Part shown: piece by piece, positions 39,061 through 53,125 of the stretch
How the letters are laid out: each line of letters opens with the position of its first letter
Numbering within the stretch: the stretch's first letter is position 1
Origin: Epiperipatus broadwayi
Taxonomy: Eukaryota; Onychophora; Udeonychophora; Euonychophora; Peripatidae
Direction: 5' to 3'
Assembly (NCBI GenBank): GCA_028023455.1
Contig: JAQFVV010006246.1
Coordinates: 5,842,363 to 5,906,362, forward strand
DNA: 64,000 nt
The notes under the pieces: generated by a model
The model's database searches: none
Told to the model about the DNA's origin: nothing
What the model saw: the letters and a program-made list of their open reading frames with translations, nothing else
Position numbers and translations under genes: made by a program

Positions 39061-40820
39061 GTTTGACCTTTAATAGTAAATAATTTACTAAACTAACTTT
39101 GTTCAGCATTATTTTTTCTCCCTTTTAAGAAATGCATTGTTTTACTTTTGGCAGCCGTTTCTCCTCTTGATTGTAACTGACTGCTGTGCGCTAAGAATCT
39201 CTGGTGCCTTTTATTAGCTATGCTAATTTTTATAATTTATTTTAAAAGTTCTTTTTGAAATACATTTTTTCCTAGAGAATCATTCTGGGGAGGGGGGGTA
39301 ACAGTACTGTTGGTGCAATGTACATGATTTAATTAAAAATTTATTTATACACAATTTAAAATATTTGCACTTTTAGTACAGTTTTATATTGAATACTGTT
39401 TAAATTTTTTTTATATATTGAATACTTTTCCATCATCTTTAAATATCGGGAATTTGTTTTTTAAAAAATCACTTAATATGTTAGAAATTAGCAAAATACT
39501 AATTCAGAAGACACTAATTATTTTTCAGGTGTGTTCATTAAAGAAGAAATAGTATATCTATAAAAATGAGCAAGTGAAAGAATAATATTTACTTAAGTAT
39601 GTGCTGCATTGTTAATGCAGTAAATAAAAAGGCAAGAGCTATACTTTTTATTTTATATACATTTTTAGTTGACTTATCACAAGGTTACAAAAATGTAATA
39701 ATCTATTTAATTTCAAATATCTTTTGATGATGTCCATGTAGCATAATCAGTATTTAGCTATTGAAAAGGAATGGTAAACTATGGGATCTGAACTTATGGG
39801 AGTATGATATTTCTCATCCTCTGGTAAAGGTTGCATTTAGTTATACCATATGATGTCAATACTCATTGGATCAATCCCGAATTATTCATTTATGGATCAA
39901 TAATTAAGTGGCTAGCTAAGTTGATTATGGCCAGCTATCTAAAAAAAAATTTTTTTAAAAATTTTCTTTGTTTTTTATGATTCTTAATTCAAACACAGCT
40001 ATGAAAACTACTATGTTACAAGTGCAATAAATAGAGTATTCACTTTAGAAAAAATGTGTCACTTTGCTCTTCTTTATCTTTTCTAAATTCATATTTTCCA
40101 ATTTCATTTTCTTGTTTTTTCATTTTCAATATTGGTATTCTAGCTACCAAATGCTAAAAGTATATATTCTCTACAAATTTTACTAGTTTGAACCAAATCA
40201 CAAAATTTTTCTCCCCTCCCCCAGTTATTTGGGCATAAAATTGAATGAATGCCTACAATATTGAATTGATATCAGCAAATTATTCATAGAATTATGTTTA
40301 ATATTCTTACTGGTAATGAAAGGAGCACATTTCTTTTATCAACTATAATTTAGCAACTATAAAGTAATGAGTATAAAATAATAAATAAAAATAATTATAT
40401 GTGAGCTGCAAAAGTTACTAGACCAAGCAGATTTCAATAAAATCATAAAATTGACCATATCTATATTAAATGAAACAATGCAGCATATGTGTATCAGAAG
40501 CAAAAAGAACAGCTGTGTAATTTGTAGGTACCCCAGTCATTATAAAAAGGAATGAAGTTAAGTAGACAAACCATCATATTCATTTTCAGCCAATTTCAGA
40601 GTTGATGTGATTTGCATTACTAGTGAAAGGATGCCTCTATTACATTTGATCTAGAAAAAACAGATGCAGATTACAACAGTACTGTGTTTTAATCTCATAT
40701 TGAATTTTGTCTTGAGTGTACTGATAATTGGAGAATTTATTTCTGACAGTGACATGATTAAACAGATGATTCAGTGATTGATGTATCTGTCAGATATCTT
40801 TTTATAAGGTTTTATCAATT
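39061..40820. other. AT-rich intergenic DNA
   Basis: No gene seen. A G-run (GGGGAGGGGGGG near 39287) is the only compositional oddity. Confidence 0.5.
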
Positions 40821-40829
40821 ATGTAGTCT

Positions 40830-41645
40830 TTTTTTCTCAGTGATGAAAGTTTATTCATAAAAAAAACATACAAATACAGTTAGAAAAAGATTTACAAGGG
40901 AGTGATTATATGGTAAATTGAAATTTCAGGAGCAACATGGTAAGAAGAGAAGGATACATGTGAAAAGGGAATGGGAAGTGGAAAGGGTGTGTAGTCCAGG
41001 CCAGTCTGAGATGCATGTCTTCATTGAGCAAGCACTACATAGGTCCCAAACATTTAAATGATTGAGTTTTATGACAGAGGCTGAGAGGATGAGAGTTGGA
41101 GGATTGCCCAAGTGTCTGTGAGGAGTGGAAGTGGGGCTAGTTTGGTATTTCTGGTTTTGAGAGTGAATTAGGTCTAATAGCTTTTGATTCACTCGAGTCT
41201 ACTCTCTGGTCAAAAATAATGGCACATCAGAGCAACCAGAGTGCATAGATGAGGAAAACTGATAGTCTAATAGTTGCAAAGATCTTGTTTCTATGGATTG
41301 TTGGAAGTTGAAGATGGTGCTCCTGTGTGAGGAAAGGTAGAAGTTGATGACATGTCTCACTCCAAGCAGAAAGGGACATTTAAGTAGAAGTGCTGGAGGG
41401 TTTCATTGTCAGTTTTACAGAGCTGGCATGGGGGAGAGATCTTGGTGAAATGCCTATGGTTGACCAAAAATTGATTTGTGGGGAGTGAAGGTTGATTTTG
41501 AGGAGGAAATCGAGGAATTTTGCCTCAAGGGACCACCTTTTGAATTTGCAGATTAATTGAGCATTGGTAAGTTTGAGAAATGTAGGGGAGACAATGGAGA
41601 AGTCTGCAGTCTGATTGAAAACCTCCCAGTACTTTAATTTTCCAC
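40830..41645 (-). pseudogene. Second LINE 3' remnant with CysHis tail
   Basis: This 0.8-kb block is visibly richer in GC than its surroundings. On the minus strand it encodes a decayed LINE C-terminus: FTKISPPCQLCKTDNETLQH gives C-x2-C-x8-H. After a one-base frameshift KCPF supplies the expected C-P of the zinc-binding tail found after the RT of many LINEs. Downstream frames stay partly open (an 88-codon stretch from 41192 begins MNQKLLDLIHSQNQKY), and the block ends in A/T-rich sequence near 40830. It is 5'-truncated, as is usual for LINE insertions. It is not clearly the same family as the copy at 60-310. Confidence 0.6.
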
Positions 41646-44600
41646 TGATAAATTATGTAGTCTTTAACATCTAAAATACATTCCTAACATGACGATAAAA
41701 GTTCAAGTTCAAGTTAATGCTGTTTTGAATATTTACCCATTTCAGCACTGTAATATATAATTACAACAAGGATTCAAATACTTTTTGGCAATTTGATTAC
41801 TTAATCTCTCATTTATCAAGTTCATGAAGGACATTTGAACAATATCTACTGTTGTTCAATCAAAGTCACTATTGTTGCAATAAGCACAGAAATATTCCAC
41901 ATTTTGGAGATTTTTTATCACTTTAAGCTATCTATATGTCTCTTTATTCACACTACTACAACAATTGTGTCTTTTGTCTGAGTATATCAGACAATAATGC
42001 TACATTCTTATCTCCATGAGAGTTTTTTGGCTATTGTTGTTTTTAGTGAGGAAGCAGCATGACAACATAATGTCTGTAGATTGCTCAAAGTTATAATATT
42101 TGGTTCTAGAAAAAAGGGAATTAAAAATTTAATGAAAATGAAAGTACTTGGAAAAAATTATAGTATGCTTTGGTGTACACAATCCTTGGCAAAAAATTAT
42201 AAAATTATCTATTGTTAACATTAAACTAAAAATATATAGTTACAGATCCAAAATTATTAGTATATTAAACAAATAAACAAACATAAAGCCATAAAATGTT
42301 TTTGAGTATGATATTATTTTTAATAGTATACAGAAATGTTCTTGCTAGATTTATGTATGCAGAATCGGCTGAAGTTTGCCACTAGTCAGAATCTAGTCTT
42401 AAGATGAGGATATGTGTTAAATTCGCTAATTATTTAAATTTGCAATAGGATTCTGGAATATAATAGAGTAAATAGTGTTTTTAATGCAAAATCAAGTGAT
42501 GCTTTGTATTATTTATATATGTCTATAGTTTTATCTTATTTACAACACTTTCCTAGTGGATCAATGCTGATTGAACATTTATATTGTGTATTAAAATTTT
42601 AAATAATCACCAATTCTTAAAAAAATAAGGAATTACCAATGCTAGAAGGGAACATTTTAGTAGTATTTTTCAGTACTAGTACATATAATACACTCCACTG
42701 CTTGATGGCACTGGTTTTCACCCAATGCACATCAATATGACGCTTTAGCAGCCTAACTTATGGCTAACACTACAAGTTTTGTAGCTGTAATAAGCCACTT
42801 GATGGCAATGTATTCTATGCTTATGTAACAAAATATCATGCCCATTGTGTTGCAAAAGTATTCCTCAAGTGAGCACAATTGACCTATCGCTACGGTATGA
42901 TTTAATGGTAGCTGTATTCTAAGTATGCGAAATTTTTAAAATATTCATTAATGAAAAATTGTGAGAAACCTTAATCGAAGTATTAGTACAAAGTAAGAAT
43001 TGTCAGTTCATCGCACAGGTTTTCATTCGATTTGTAACTGAACACAACTGCGAATCGTTAGGTTGAAAAGCAGAGTTCAGCCGAGTTCATGATTGCATGA
43101 ATATGTGCGAGAATAATACAATGGGGACTGCAAATATAAAAAATTAATTGAAGCTAAGTGAATTACCATTTCCCCTCATGCTAGATAACCATTTTCTACT
43201 GAGTTGACTCTGAATGAAATATTTTAAAAAAAAATTCTAAGCCAATTTGAAATCTATATACACCACACACATTACAAATATAAATAAATTAAACTTTCAT
43301 TGAGATGTAACTTCAAAACTTTTGATATGCAGTCTCATGATAATGAATCTAAACTATTGTTTATGTTTTATGTAATAAACCATATTAAAAAAAATCACAA
43401 TAGATAATGTGACATTAGAAAAGGTATGATGAAAATGTATTTTTTAAACTTCTTCATGATGCAGCTCCCTTTTTTGTCATATTTTTATGTGGCTATCTTT
43501 AAATGCTGTTATCAAAATGAAATAATTAGGCATATTTCAAGGCTATTTAATCTTATCAGTTATTGAGACCATAGCCCAGGGGCATATTTAACTCCGCAAG
43601 ATTTAAATCAAGAGCAAATAAGATTTAATTATATTTCTTTAGTCATTGATTCTATTGTCATAGAGTTCTTAACATTTATTTATCTTCATGGACTGCCTGA
43701 GAAGATATTGTAACCTTATAGATTAATTGATTATAGGTGTAGAAGATAATCCATATTTTTATTTTTGCTGATGCTTGTGTCTAAATTCATTATAAATATC
43801 TTTCTTGTTTAATATTTTATGAAATTTAACTTGATTATTTGCAATTTGAGTTCACATCAATAATAAATCTAACATTGTTTTTTTCTTTATAATTAATTTT
43901 ATTCTTTTTTTCTACAAAATGTATTTTTCCCTTAAATTAATATTAAAGGGACAAGAATGTTTAATTTCTTAAACAAATATATTCAGCGATTTATTCTTTT
44001 AACTAATATTAAGCTCACAAGAAAATTGTAATCTTTATAATGAAGTTTCAAAATTAAATGTATAGACATATACTAAATACTCTAAGCTTTTATCAACAAT
44101 TTAGTAACTAATGTTATTAAATTTTAATATAAACCACAGTGCATTTATACTTAAAAATAATAAACCAATAAATCAACTTGTGTGGCATTAATATTTAAAT
44201 TTTATTTTAAGCTGACTGAAATAAATTAAATACTTTACTTTTTTACCTCCTATTTATTTGTTGCCACATAATTTAAACTTTATTATATTCTGCTTGTCAA
44301 TTTTTTTTTTAACAATAAGTACAAAATTAATTTATATTTTTCTATACTACATTATTATCAAATAATTTTTAACTTTCTTGGACTTTAGTTTTATTCATTA
44401 TATTAACATTTAAAGAAATAATGATCAAAGTAAGTATATATTGCATTTATATTTCTTAAATGATTTAAGAAAAAAATTACAGAGTAAGATAGAGCTGAGG
44501 AAACTTATTAACAAAGCATTTAAATTCATAGACTAAAGTTTACTTATTTAATTACAATTGTGGTTTTTTCAAAAGTCAAATATATAGCGTGGATATTAGT

Positions 44601-47600
44601 ATAACTGGCTAAAATAAATGTTGACAATTACATTGCAACATAATTGTTGAAGTTTACTTTATCAGTTACGTTAATATTTACATTATATAATGTTTGTCAT
44701 TCGAAATAAACGTATTTATAAAGAGAAATTATTTAGATTTTAGAATAAATAAATGCTCAAGAATATTGAAAATGAAATGCTGTATCTGGACCATCTAATG
44801 TAACAATGTTGCATGGGGAAAGATTTACATCTTTCAATGTTTTTGAAAAAGATTGATTGGGAATTTAATTTAACATTAATACATTTTATTTAGAATTTTC
44901 TATAAGCATGAAAGTATTAAATGAAATCCAGATGGCAATCAAGGCCAAACCAACTCTAGGTGCAGAGATGCAAAACACTCTGGTGACAAGTAGAAGGTAG
45001 CAAATGATTAATATATAATAAAATATATAGACTGTTAAATTCTAAAGAAATCACTTACATATAAAAAGTTGATGATAATATTCTTTTTATTAGATAAAAG
45101 AATAAAAATGGAAACCTTACTACATATTATTACAAAGATAAAAATAGCTTTCTGCCAAACCGTAGTGTATTCAAGAGCTAGACTTTTCTGGATGAACCCT
45201 GCTGTGAAAATTTAAAAAGATATCAGTGTAATACATTGAGAGAATGATTATGCTGAACCACTATTACATATAAAAATTACACGACCCCCTCCCCAAATGA
45301 ATATTATATAATAATCTATAAGATTATTTATTTAAATATATTTTGTCAATTTTTGAAAGAAATTTATTTTAAAATAATTTATTAAATACCCAAATTATTT
45401 TCATCTTTTTTTTTTTTTTTAAATCAAAAAAATTTAAATGATATTAATGACGGAACGAATGGATACAATAAAAAAAAAATTGCATTTGGGAAAATTACAC
45501 GCAATATTTTTTTAATAAATCATACTGGTATATTTTTTTGAAATTCATCAGATACAAAAAAAAAAAAAAGAACAGTTTCCCTACTCTAATGCCATCTTCA
45601 GGCAGCTTACTATAAATGTCAAAGTAAAGAATGGCTTTTGTTCTTTCATATATTGTATAAGATAAAGAATTAAATGACATTATTATATCTGATACAATGT
45701 AGTTAAAATTTATGAATGATCATGACCATGAATTTAAATTATAGTCTTTAAAAGGTGATAGGTAATTCTATCAAATGTTTTGTGTGCATGGATTAATCGT
45801 GATAATATTGAGATTAATCTTAGAATTCATTATTAATAATGTCTATTCTCAGAGAATATTTAATGGGAAAAAAATCCTATAATTATTATACAATTCATTT
45901 ATAATTTTATGAATTTGTGCTAATTTTACAAAAATTCCACAAATATCAAAAATTTCTAAATTATAGACACATTCATATAAGTATAATAGCATAGAAGTGC
46001 AGTTAGTGACATATGTATTCTATAGTAATTTTCAGCTTATATGTATCTAATCTATACATCTTTTTAAAAATATAATTATAAAATTATGTACATACTAAAG
46101 AGAAAATGTGTGAATATATGGATATATCCTGCAAACATAAAAATGAAACCCGAAATCTAAAAAAAAAATCAAAAATGAGTCATATTTGGCCCAGTGATAT
46201 CAATTGATTATCTCAAGAATTAATCTTCTATCACTAGTCAGTCTAGTAAGAAAATCGTTTTGAAAAAGTCAAAAATAATATTTTGATAGAAGTAAACTAA
46301 TGTGGACTTTATAAAATGAATCTTCTTAATCTCTATTGACCAGGTAAATCTGTTATATGAATAACAAGTGAAAATATAGATCCGGGGAAAATTTAAATGT
46401 GATAGATATGATCTAATTGACATTGAAGCCTGATGGAAGAAAGTGGTTATTTCATATGCACCTACTTTTAAGGTGATCATGTCTTGATTGAATGTAAAAC
46501 AGATGTGTATAGTAACATTAAAATGAAATCTCAAACAAGGAAGAAAAATTATAATCTTAATGAAATTATGTATCCAAACATCTTAAAATAAAATCTCAAA
46601 GAAAGGAAGAAAAATTATAATCTGATATCAAATGATGTATCCAAACATCTTACAATAAACTTTTACTTTTAACAATCATTTAATTTTCCTTTAATTCAAG
46701 TCTTTACTTATTTGGCAATATAATTTTATAAGAAATTCTTATGGTATTTTGATTTCCTGCATGGAAATATGATGATGATTGACACTTCTATGAAACAAAC
46801 ATGCATCAATTCTAACAACCATCAAATTTGTATAATATAAATCAAGAAATTCTACATTCTTTCAAAGAATGAGATAAACTGCCAATGACTAAAACATCTT
46901 ATTATCCTTTAACTTATGCCTGATGAGATGAACACTTTGGTTGAACTTTGTGATTATGTCATTCATCAAAATCAAATTCTCAAACTTCTGTTCTTCTAAT
47001 TGAAAATGATTGGCAAACTACTTACTATGCAAAGGTTTATTGTTTATTATTGTATAACCGGAAAAGCAAATTACAAAATGGATCCTATGTGTTGACTTAT
47101 GGAAACAATTTAGCTGTGATATATAAAAATCTAATCAATATCCTGGTTTGATAAGTTATTTGAAAAATTATTTTCTATGCCTCATATTAACAAAATTTTT
47201 GTCATAAACAAATAATCAGGTTTTTACACTCAAGTTTACATTATTAGATCCAAATTAATTAAAGACATCTATAATACAGTCCTAATAAGCTTTATGAGAA
47301 TAATTAAATTATTTTATCCTATTTCCAATTTACAAAAAGCAAACAACTTGTCAAAATTTATTGTCATTCAAGTGAACCTCTAAAGAGAATATGACTTTTA
47401 AATGCATTTATTGAAATTGAAAAATTTTGTTTGTTTATGTATTTTTCAACTCGCTAGATATCGATGGTATATATATTTTTCCTTTAATTTAATATTTTTT
47501 TAACACTTTAAAATTGATATTTAATGTATTCAAGTTCTATATAACTTGTTGATTTTGTACATTTGTTTAAAATGTCTATGAAAGTGATGGGACACAATAA

Positions 47601-47770
47601 TTTTTAAATTTCCAATCAAAGTAAAAATGTTAAACACTTTTCACTTAAAAGAATATTTCATATTTTTAATCACTTATATACACATATATTATTATGCATC
47701 CTACTAAATGTGATATATTCATAAGGGGTATACACTTTAACTTTTAGCAGAAATATTCAGTGATATATAC
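41646..47770. other. AT-rich intergenic DNA
   Basis: No gene is supported. The patch 42660-43140 is less AT-rich and contains AGCCACTTGATGGCAATG. The 12-bp core GCCACTTGATGG recurs (complement) just inside the TIR at 60555-60567, so an old copy of that DNA transposon family is possible. A ~68-bp tandem duplication (CTCAAA.AAGGAAGAAAAATT twice) lies at about 46520-46652. Confidence 0.5.
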
Positions 47771-49317
47771 TGTAATGGGAATTTTACCTCTCTTTAACTG
47801 AAACTTTCATTATTTATTTTATTTTAATACATAAAATTAAAAGCGTGTGAAGCGCTTGAAAGAGAAGCTATAAAAAGTGCAAAAATATTAAATGCTTAGC
47901 GCTTTCGAGGTGGGTTGCCTCATATTCATAGCAAAACTCATGATTTTGCAATATAATTTTTCAGAGACCCGTTACTCAAGCAGGGGAGTACATATAAGAT
48001 TTAATAAAAATATTAAACTGACAGTCATCTTTCCAGACCAAAGTAGCTCCCCAGCTGCATGAAACATGAATCATCTCATGGGGATATTTATAATGGGTTT
48101 AAACCCAGGGAGCGATCCAATATACTGGAACCCATGAAATATCATTAACACATTTTAAGTGCTTAACCCATGGCTAGCTCTTAACATGAGACCGGCTACA
48201 CATTTGCTTAGATAAATGGAGAGAGAGTCATAAAATGACATTAATGATTTAAACAAATTTATTAAAAATAATATATTTTAAATGTAATAATAATAAAAAA
48301 AATAATAAAATATGAAACACATAAGGGTTAGTATACACTTAACAAGTATGCATGTTTATGATAACAAATTCTATTCCAGATAAAATTTAAAAGTTTTACT
48401 AATGACGTCAATGAATATTTACCAGGATAAATACAGTGCAGCTTTTGGAATTTATTTGTGGTTTAAACATAGACTTTGATTTTCATTGGTGGTTTACACA
48501 GTTCTTGGTTTTTGTATGTGGGTATGCACAGTTCTTGGTTTTTCTTTGTATGTGGGTGATCACCCATTTTCCTCATATCCGGTCAGTTTCTTGGTCAAGG
48601 TATTTGCAACCTTGGTTTCTTGTTCTATGGCATGTCTGGTTCACTTAATTTGGTAGGGCAGGTTGAGACATCAGCAGAAGGCAAGTTAGAGTAAATTACC
48701 ATGGCATTTTGCTAATGGCACACAGGGGACAAGCGGAGGAAAACAGCCAAACACCAGCCTTAGGTTCTAGCCACTCATTCTCTTTAATAATTCAATAGAA
48801 TAATAATCTAATAACTTAATAACTCTCTAACTGAACTGAACTGAAGGCAGTCCAACTAAACTCTTACTTAACTGAAGACAATGGAGAATGTGTGCTTTTT
48901 ATACTACTCTTCCCCCACTAGTTCGAGTTTCAACCGCGCTATCAATACATTTTCTAAAAAAAATTAATTAAAATTTACAATTTTTTATTTTTTTTGCTTT
49001 TCTATTTTAATTACAGAGATTAGCCATATTGTTCAACTAATCAGTCTGGAATCTTAATCTACAGAGCCTGATTAGTTTTGTACAAACTATTTAATTTAAT
49101 CATAAGAACTTTTTATTTTTTTAATTAAAAGTACTTTTCCCCAAAAGCATTTTTGATAGCGTTATAAAATAAAAGTATACAAAAAAAGACAAGTTACAAT
49201 TATTAACTAATTCCTAACTTATTTTTAAATTTTCCCTCTATTTTTTTAATTTCCTACTCTTTCAAACTATTAAATTAAGATTATTTTAAATTTTATATTT
49301 TTTTAATAATAAAAAAA

Positions 49318-50649
49318 GGTAGTTTTCTATTCTATCATGTCAGCCACATGACAGCACTATTTCTAGGTAAATTCCTAGAAATATATTATTTCAGTAGCTT
49401 TGTTCACTTCAAGAGGCTTCTTTCTATGATAAAACACAGAAAGAGTCCCTGTGGCACAGCTTCAGCCAACAAAAGAAGCTTCTTTCTATGATAAAACAGA
49501 GTCCCTGGCGGCTAAACTGCTCTGGCTTTTCTCTATGCTAAAAGCACAGACAAATGCCTTTATTGGCTGCCATAGTTGCTGTATTATTCACTTTATCATA
49601 ATGCTAGAATATCTATTTTCTCTATAGTTTCATGTGAGAAGTGTGTGAATTTTAACCTGTCGTAATTATTTAAAATTTCATTATAAAGGTATTTTTTTTC
49701 AAGTGCTCTAACCGACTGTTATGTTGTAACTTTATTAACAATGTCATGAAGGTTCCATTACGAATGTTAACCCTCCAAAATTGCTTTTAAGGGTGTGGCA
49801 CAGCAGTATTTCGACCATCATGTGAAAAGTAATGCTTTTGTGAGAATTCATCCATGACAAGTTACTTTTTATATATACACACAAACATAAACAACACAGT
49901 TTCTGATTATTAATTACTGTCAAAAAAAAAAGCAAATTAATCAGGTATTATTTTTACATTTAGTATTTAAATAACGTTACTTTTTATATATACCCACAAA
50001 CAAAAACAACCCAGTTTCTGATTAATTACTGTCAATACCAAAAAAAAAAAAAAATTAGTTGGTTATCATTTTTAAATTTAGTTTTTAAATAATATTACTT
50101 TTTATATATACACACTAGCAAAAACAACCCATTTTCTGATTAATTACTGTCAAAAAAAAAGCAAATTAGTCTGGTATCATTTTTATATTTAAATAACTGT
50201 ACTTTTTATATATACACTCTAACAAAAACAACCCATTTTCTGATTAATTACTGTCAAAAAAAAACAAACAAATTAATTGGGTATCATTTTTAAATTTAGT
50301 GTGAATTTATATATATTTTGTGTAAATTGAAAAATGTATAATTGCATATTATTTTTTATTAAAAAAATACCATAACTTTTCATAGATACACACAAACAAA
50401 AACAACCCATTTTATGATTAATTACTGTCATAAAAATATAAATTATTCGGGTATCATTTTTAAATTTAGTGTGAATTTTTAAATTTTGTTTAAAGGGTAA
50501 TATTATTTACTATTAGTTACTATAATTTCCTATTACAAAACTAAAGCCGATAGTTATATAGAATCACAGGCCCGGAATTGTAATATGTATGTGTTTTTGG
50601 TTAGCATCAATGCTATCAAATGGCTGACATGATAGAATAAAAAAGTACC
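49318..50649. mobile_element. 1.33-kb TIR (MITE-like) DNA transposon nested in the LTR
   Basis: The left terminus GGTAGTTTTCTATTCTATCA (TIR 49318-49346) and the complement of the right terminus, GGTACTTTTTTATTCTATCA (TIR 50621-50649), match over about 29 bp with two mismatches. The ends fall exactly where the other LTR lacks the sequence. An A-run on both sides (7-8 A) may be the target duplication. No transposase frame is present, so it is non-autonomous. The interior carries a tandem array (49860-50480). A related terminus occurs at 60566-60594. Confidence 0.8.
49860..50480. repeat. Tandem array of ~110-120-bp units inside the TIR element
   Basis: Five units each contain ACTTTTTATATATAC (or close), CAAAAACAACCCA, CTGATTAATTACTGTCA, an A-run and TATCATTTTTAAATTTAG. 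The first and last units are the most diverged. Internal minisatellites are common in several MITE and hAT-like families. Confidence 0.85.
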
Positions 50650-50717
50650 AAAAAAAAAAAACAAGTAAATTATGTAACTCATATATACACACCCTTGCAC
50701 AACATGTGTCCATTACA

Positions 50718-51675
50718 TCACACCCCTCCCAATTGAGAATTTTAAGTGCATTGATCACTTTTTTCTTAAGTATTGACCACTTGAAATTCTTATTTTTAAT
50801 AATTTTATTTTTTCTAAAGTACATTTTAGTTTTTGTTTCATTATTAGATAATAAATGGTAATGTTAAGAGAGGCAGGCAGCAAAGTATTAGGCAATTCAA
50901 CACACCGATCAATTTTGTGCTGATTAAACCAATTTTTAATTTCTTGCAGAAGTTGAGACAATTTTTGTGCACAATGGATTACGAACAGGAACTTTAAGAT
51001 TGTGAATGGCAGGATTACTTCTACTGCACATTTGACTTATAAAAATATTTATTTTATTTGGTTACTGGGAATTTTTCTTCCAGATTTATTTTGCACTTTA
51101 GAACAATTAGCCACAAAGTTTAAACTGTTTGGTCATTCCAGATTTATTATATGCCAGGACTTTTTCTACTGGTGCATCATCATCAGTATCCTTTAATTTA
51201 TGCACTATCTATCTGGATAACAAAGTTACTGCAAGAAAAGGCTTAATCCAATCAAAAATCAAGCCTGAAATTTATATCTTTGCCCAAATACTCGCACACA
51301 CCTCAATCTTAATTTAACACATTTTTTTTTGATAATGATTTATTTTCATTAGTACTTTTATCATACGCTTGTTTATTTCACTTTTATTTTAAAAGTGTTA
51401 TTTTTACTCTCCTTCCCCCTTTTTTATTTTTTTTATTTTAAAAGAAACATTTTTATTTTGCTTGTTTATTTTGATTTTTACACATTCATTTTGTTTATGT
51501 CATGCTCTGCTATGTTTTAGACTTATGAGCTGGAATATCTCAATAATCGAGAAAACATAATCGAGGTTTTTGACATAGATTGTTATTTTGATAGTTGTTT
51601 TTACATTTTTTTTAAACTTTAGGGTTTTATCATAAGTTTATTTCATTTTTCTTATATGGGGCCTTAAGATCATTA
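50718..51675 (-). other. Gag-only element: region between gag end and polypurine tract
   Basis: This is the place where pol would begin if it were present, but no RT, protease or integrase motif is visible. One minus-strand frame (50961-50755, MSQLLQEIKNWFNQHK) is open for 68 codons and has no recognised family. The region ends at the polypurine tract 50718-50735. Confidence 0.45.
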
Positions 51676-52192
51676 TTAATCGGTCCATCTGGAAAATACA
51701 TCCAATTTTATTTTTAATTTTGTCAGGCAGTTCTTTATTATTTTTTTTGGCATATAGCCACTCATGATGGGAGAATGGGAATCATCCTTGGGGCCTTTCC
51801 TTAGGTCTACTGTGAGAAATGTCAGGATTGCTCCTGGTTCTTCAAAAGATTCTTGTTTTCTTGGGACTATTAGAATAGCATCTCCTTCGGGCTTCACTCC
51901 CCAAATTTGTTTTATGCCTATATCTTATGTGTTTACAACTGGCTCTCTAAGTTGGGGTTTGAATCCCCTATCTCTCATATCATAGTTTGACCTAGTGCCA
52001 TAAAAAGCACTCAATAATTCTGCCATTTGTTCAACCTCTTTTCCTTTCTGTTCCTATGAGCATTTTCTCGACATTGTGAGGAAAACTATGGCAGACTATC
52101 CTGACAATTTGTTGTTTGGATAGTGGATCTGCTGTTAGTGAGTGCAGCTTCACTACTTATCTTCTGAAAAATGGCATGAATGGTTCACTGGG

Positions 52193-52803
52193 TGTTGTAG
52201 TGTTTGTAAAAATGGCAGACATGTTTGTGCACTCCAGAAAAACTAGAATTTGTTTGAGTGGTTGTTGTAGATCACGCGCTGATAATGGAGGAAGTTAAGT
52301 AACATAATGGTGGACAATAATTCCAAGAGATATTTGCTTATTGCAAATATTTCTGGATAAAAGACGTTACCTGATTGGACAAGGATTAATTGCTACAGTT
52401 ATCAGCAAGCAATAAAAGATGGTGTAATAACTACACAGAGGAAGGCAGTTATTAGCAGCCATATTGGGAGAACATCGAGCAGTGTAATATATAGTAGAGA
52501 GCAGTTGCGCAGTAGCAAGTTGCAGACCATTCGTTTGGAGAGCATCCGCTTGCAGACCATTCATTGGAGAGCAGTCGGTGCAGACCATTCGTTGGAGAGC
52601 ATCCGTGGCTGAGCTTCATTGCAGACCAATTCATTGGAGAGCTTCGTTGCAGACCAATTCGTTTGGAGAGCTTCGTGGCAAACTAATTCATTGGAGAGCT
52701 TCGTTGGAAAAGAACAGCATAGGAATTGTATAACGTTATTCGCTGACTGCACAGTATGACTTGCAGTTATAACCTTGGCACAGTTGTAAGTGCGGATATT
52801 ACA
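52193..52803 (+). repeat. TRIM 5' LTR (611 bp)
   Basis: TG...CA ends, with an internal array of about 28-40-bp units (core GCAGACCATTCGTTGGAGAG), six copies at about 52522-52708. A likely promoter or transcription start cannot be placed from sequence. Confidence 0.9.
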
Positions 52804-52885
52804 ATGGCGCAGTCACATTTGGAACCTGGGAGTAGTGAATACGTTGAACTACAAGTTTAGCCATAGACGGAGAAACCAGGTGAAA

Positions 52886-53032
52886 ATGTCAATCCCAATT
52901 AGTAAAGTTAACAATGGAAGTGAAAAGTTTGGAAATAAAATGTTTGTCCAGTTAACATCGGAAGCTGAGTTTATCACGCTTGCACAGTCACCATTGAACG
53001 TAACTAGCGAAGAAGTTCGACAGCAATTTTGA
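52886..53032 (+). pseudogene. Short ORF in the TRIM interior, probable gag stub
   Basis: The ATG at 52886 gives 48 residues beginning MSIPISKVNNGSEKFGNK and ending SEEVRQQF before TGA. An in-frame Met further upstream (52790) lies within the LTR and is less likely to be the start. The position, just after the primer-binding site, is that of a gag start. No domain can be recognised in so short a peptide. It may be the residue of a longer gag left by an internal deletion, or a small ORF kept by the family. Confidence 0.35.
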
Positions 53033-53125
53033 ATCAAACATTTCTGAAAGAAATAACTGGAAAGTAGCAAGAGAAAAGAAAACATCAAGGAATTGCAACA
53101 AGGGTTTTTCTGGAGTGGAGGGAGG

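Larger units (their letters stand above)
47771..50717 (-). repeat. 3' LTR of the Gag-only element (interrupted by a TIR element)
   Basis: It pairs with 55204-56740 over blocks such as GAGACCCGTTACTCAAGCAG, CTTTCCAGACCAAAGTAGCT and AGCAGAAGG. Subtracting the insertion (49318-50649) leaves about 1.6 kb. It has roughly 110 extra bases near 47840-47940 and lacks about 40 bases present in the other LTR near 55347. The two LTRs differ at many positions, so the element is not recent. Confidence 0.8.

Noticed and set aside
44935-45000. GC-richer patch that looked like an exon (CAATCAAGGCCAAACC)
   Set aside because: The frame closes quickly at TAG and no acceptor/donor pair surrounds it.
46238-46534. 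98-codon minus-strand frame
   Set aside because: Residues follow base composition (Phe, Ile, Tyr), no domain, and it partly overlaps a short tandem duplication.
48436-48648. 70-codon Trp/Phe-rich + frame
   Set aside because: It lies inside the LTR and is partly generated by a local duplication; the other LTR does not keep the frame.
52367-52752. Three minus-strand frames with repeated Asn-Gly-Leu-Gln/Asn-Glu-Trp-Ser-Ala motifs
   Set aside because: Peptide repeats arise from the minisatellite in the LTR and recur in all three frames.
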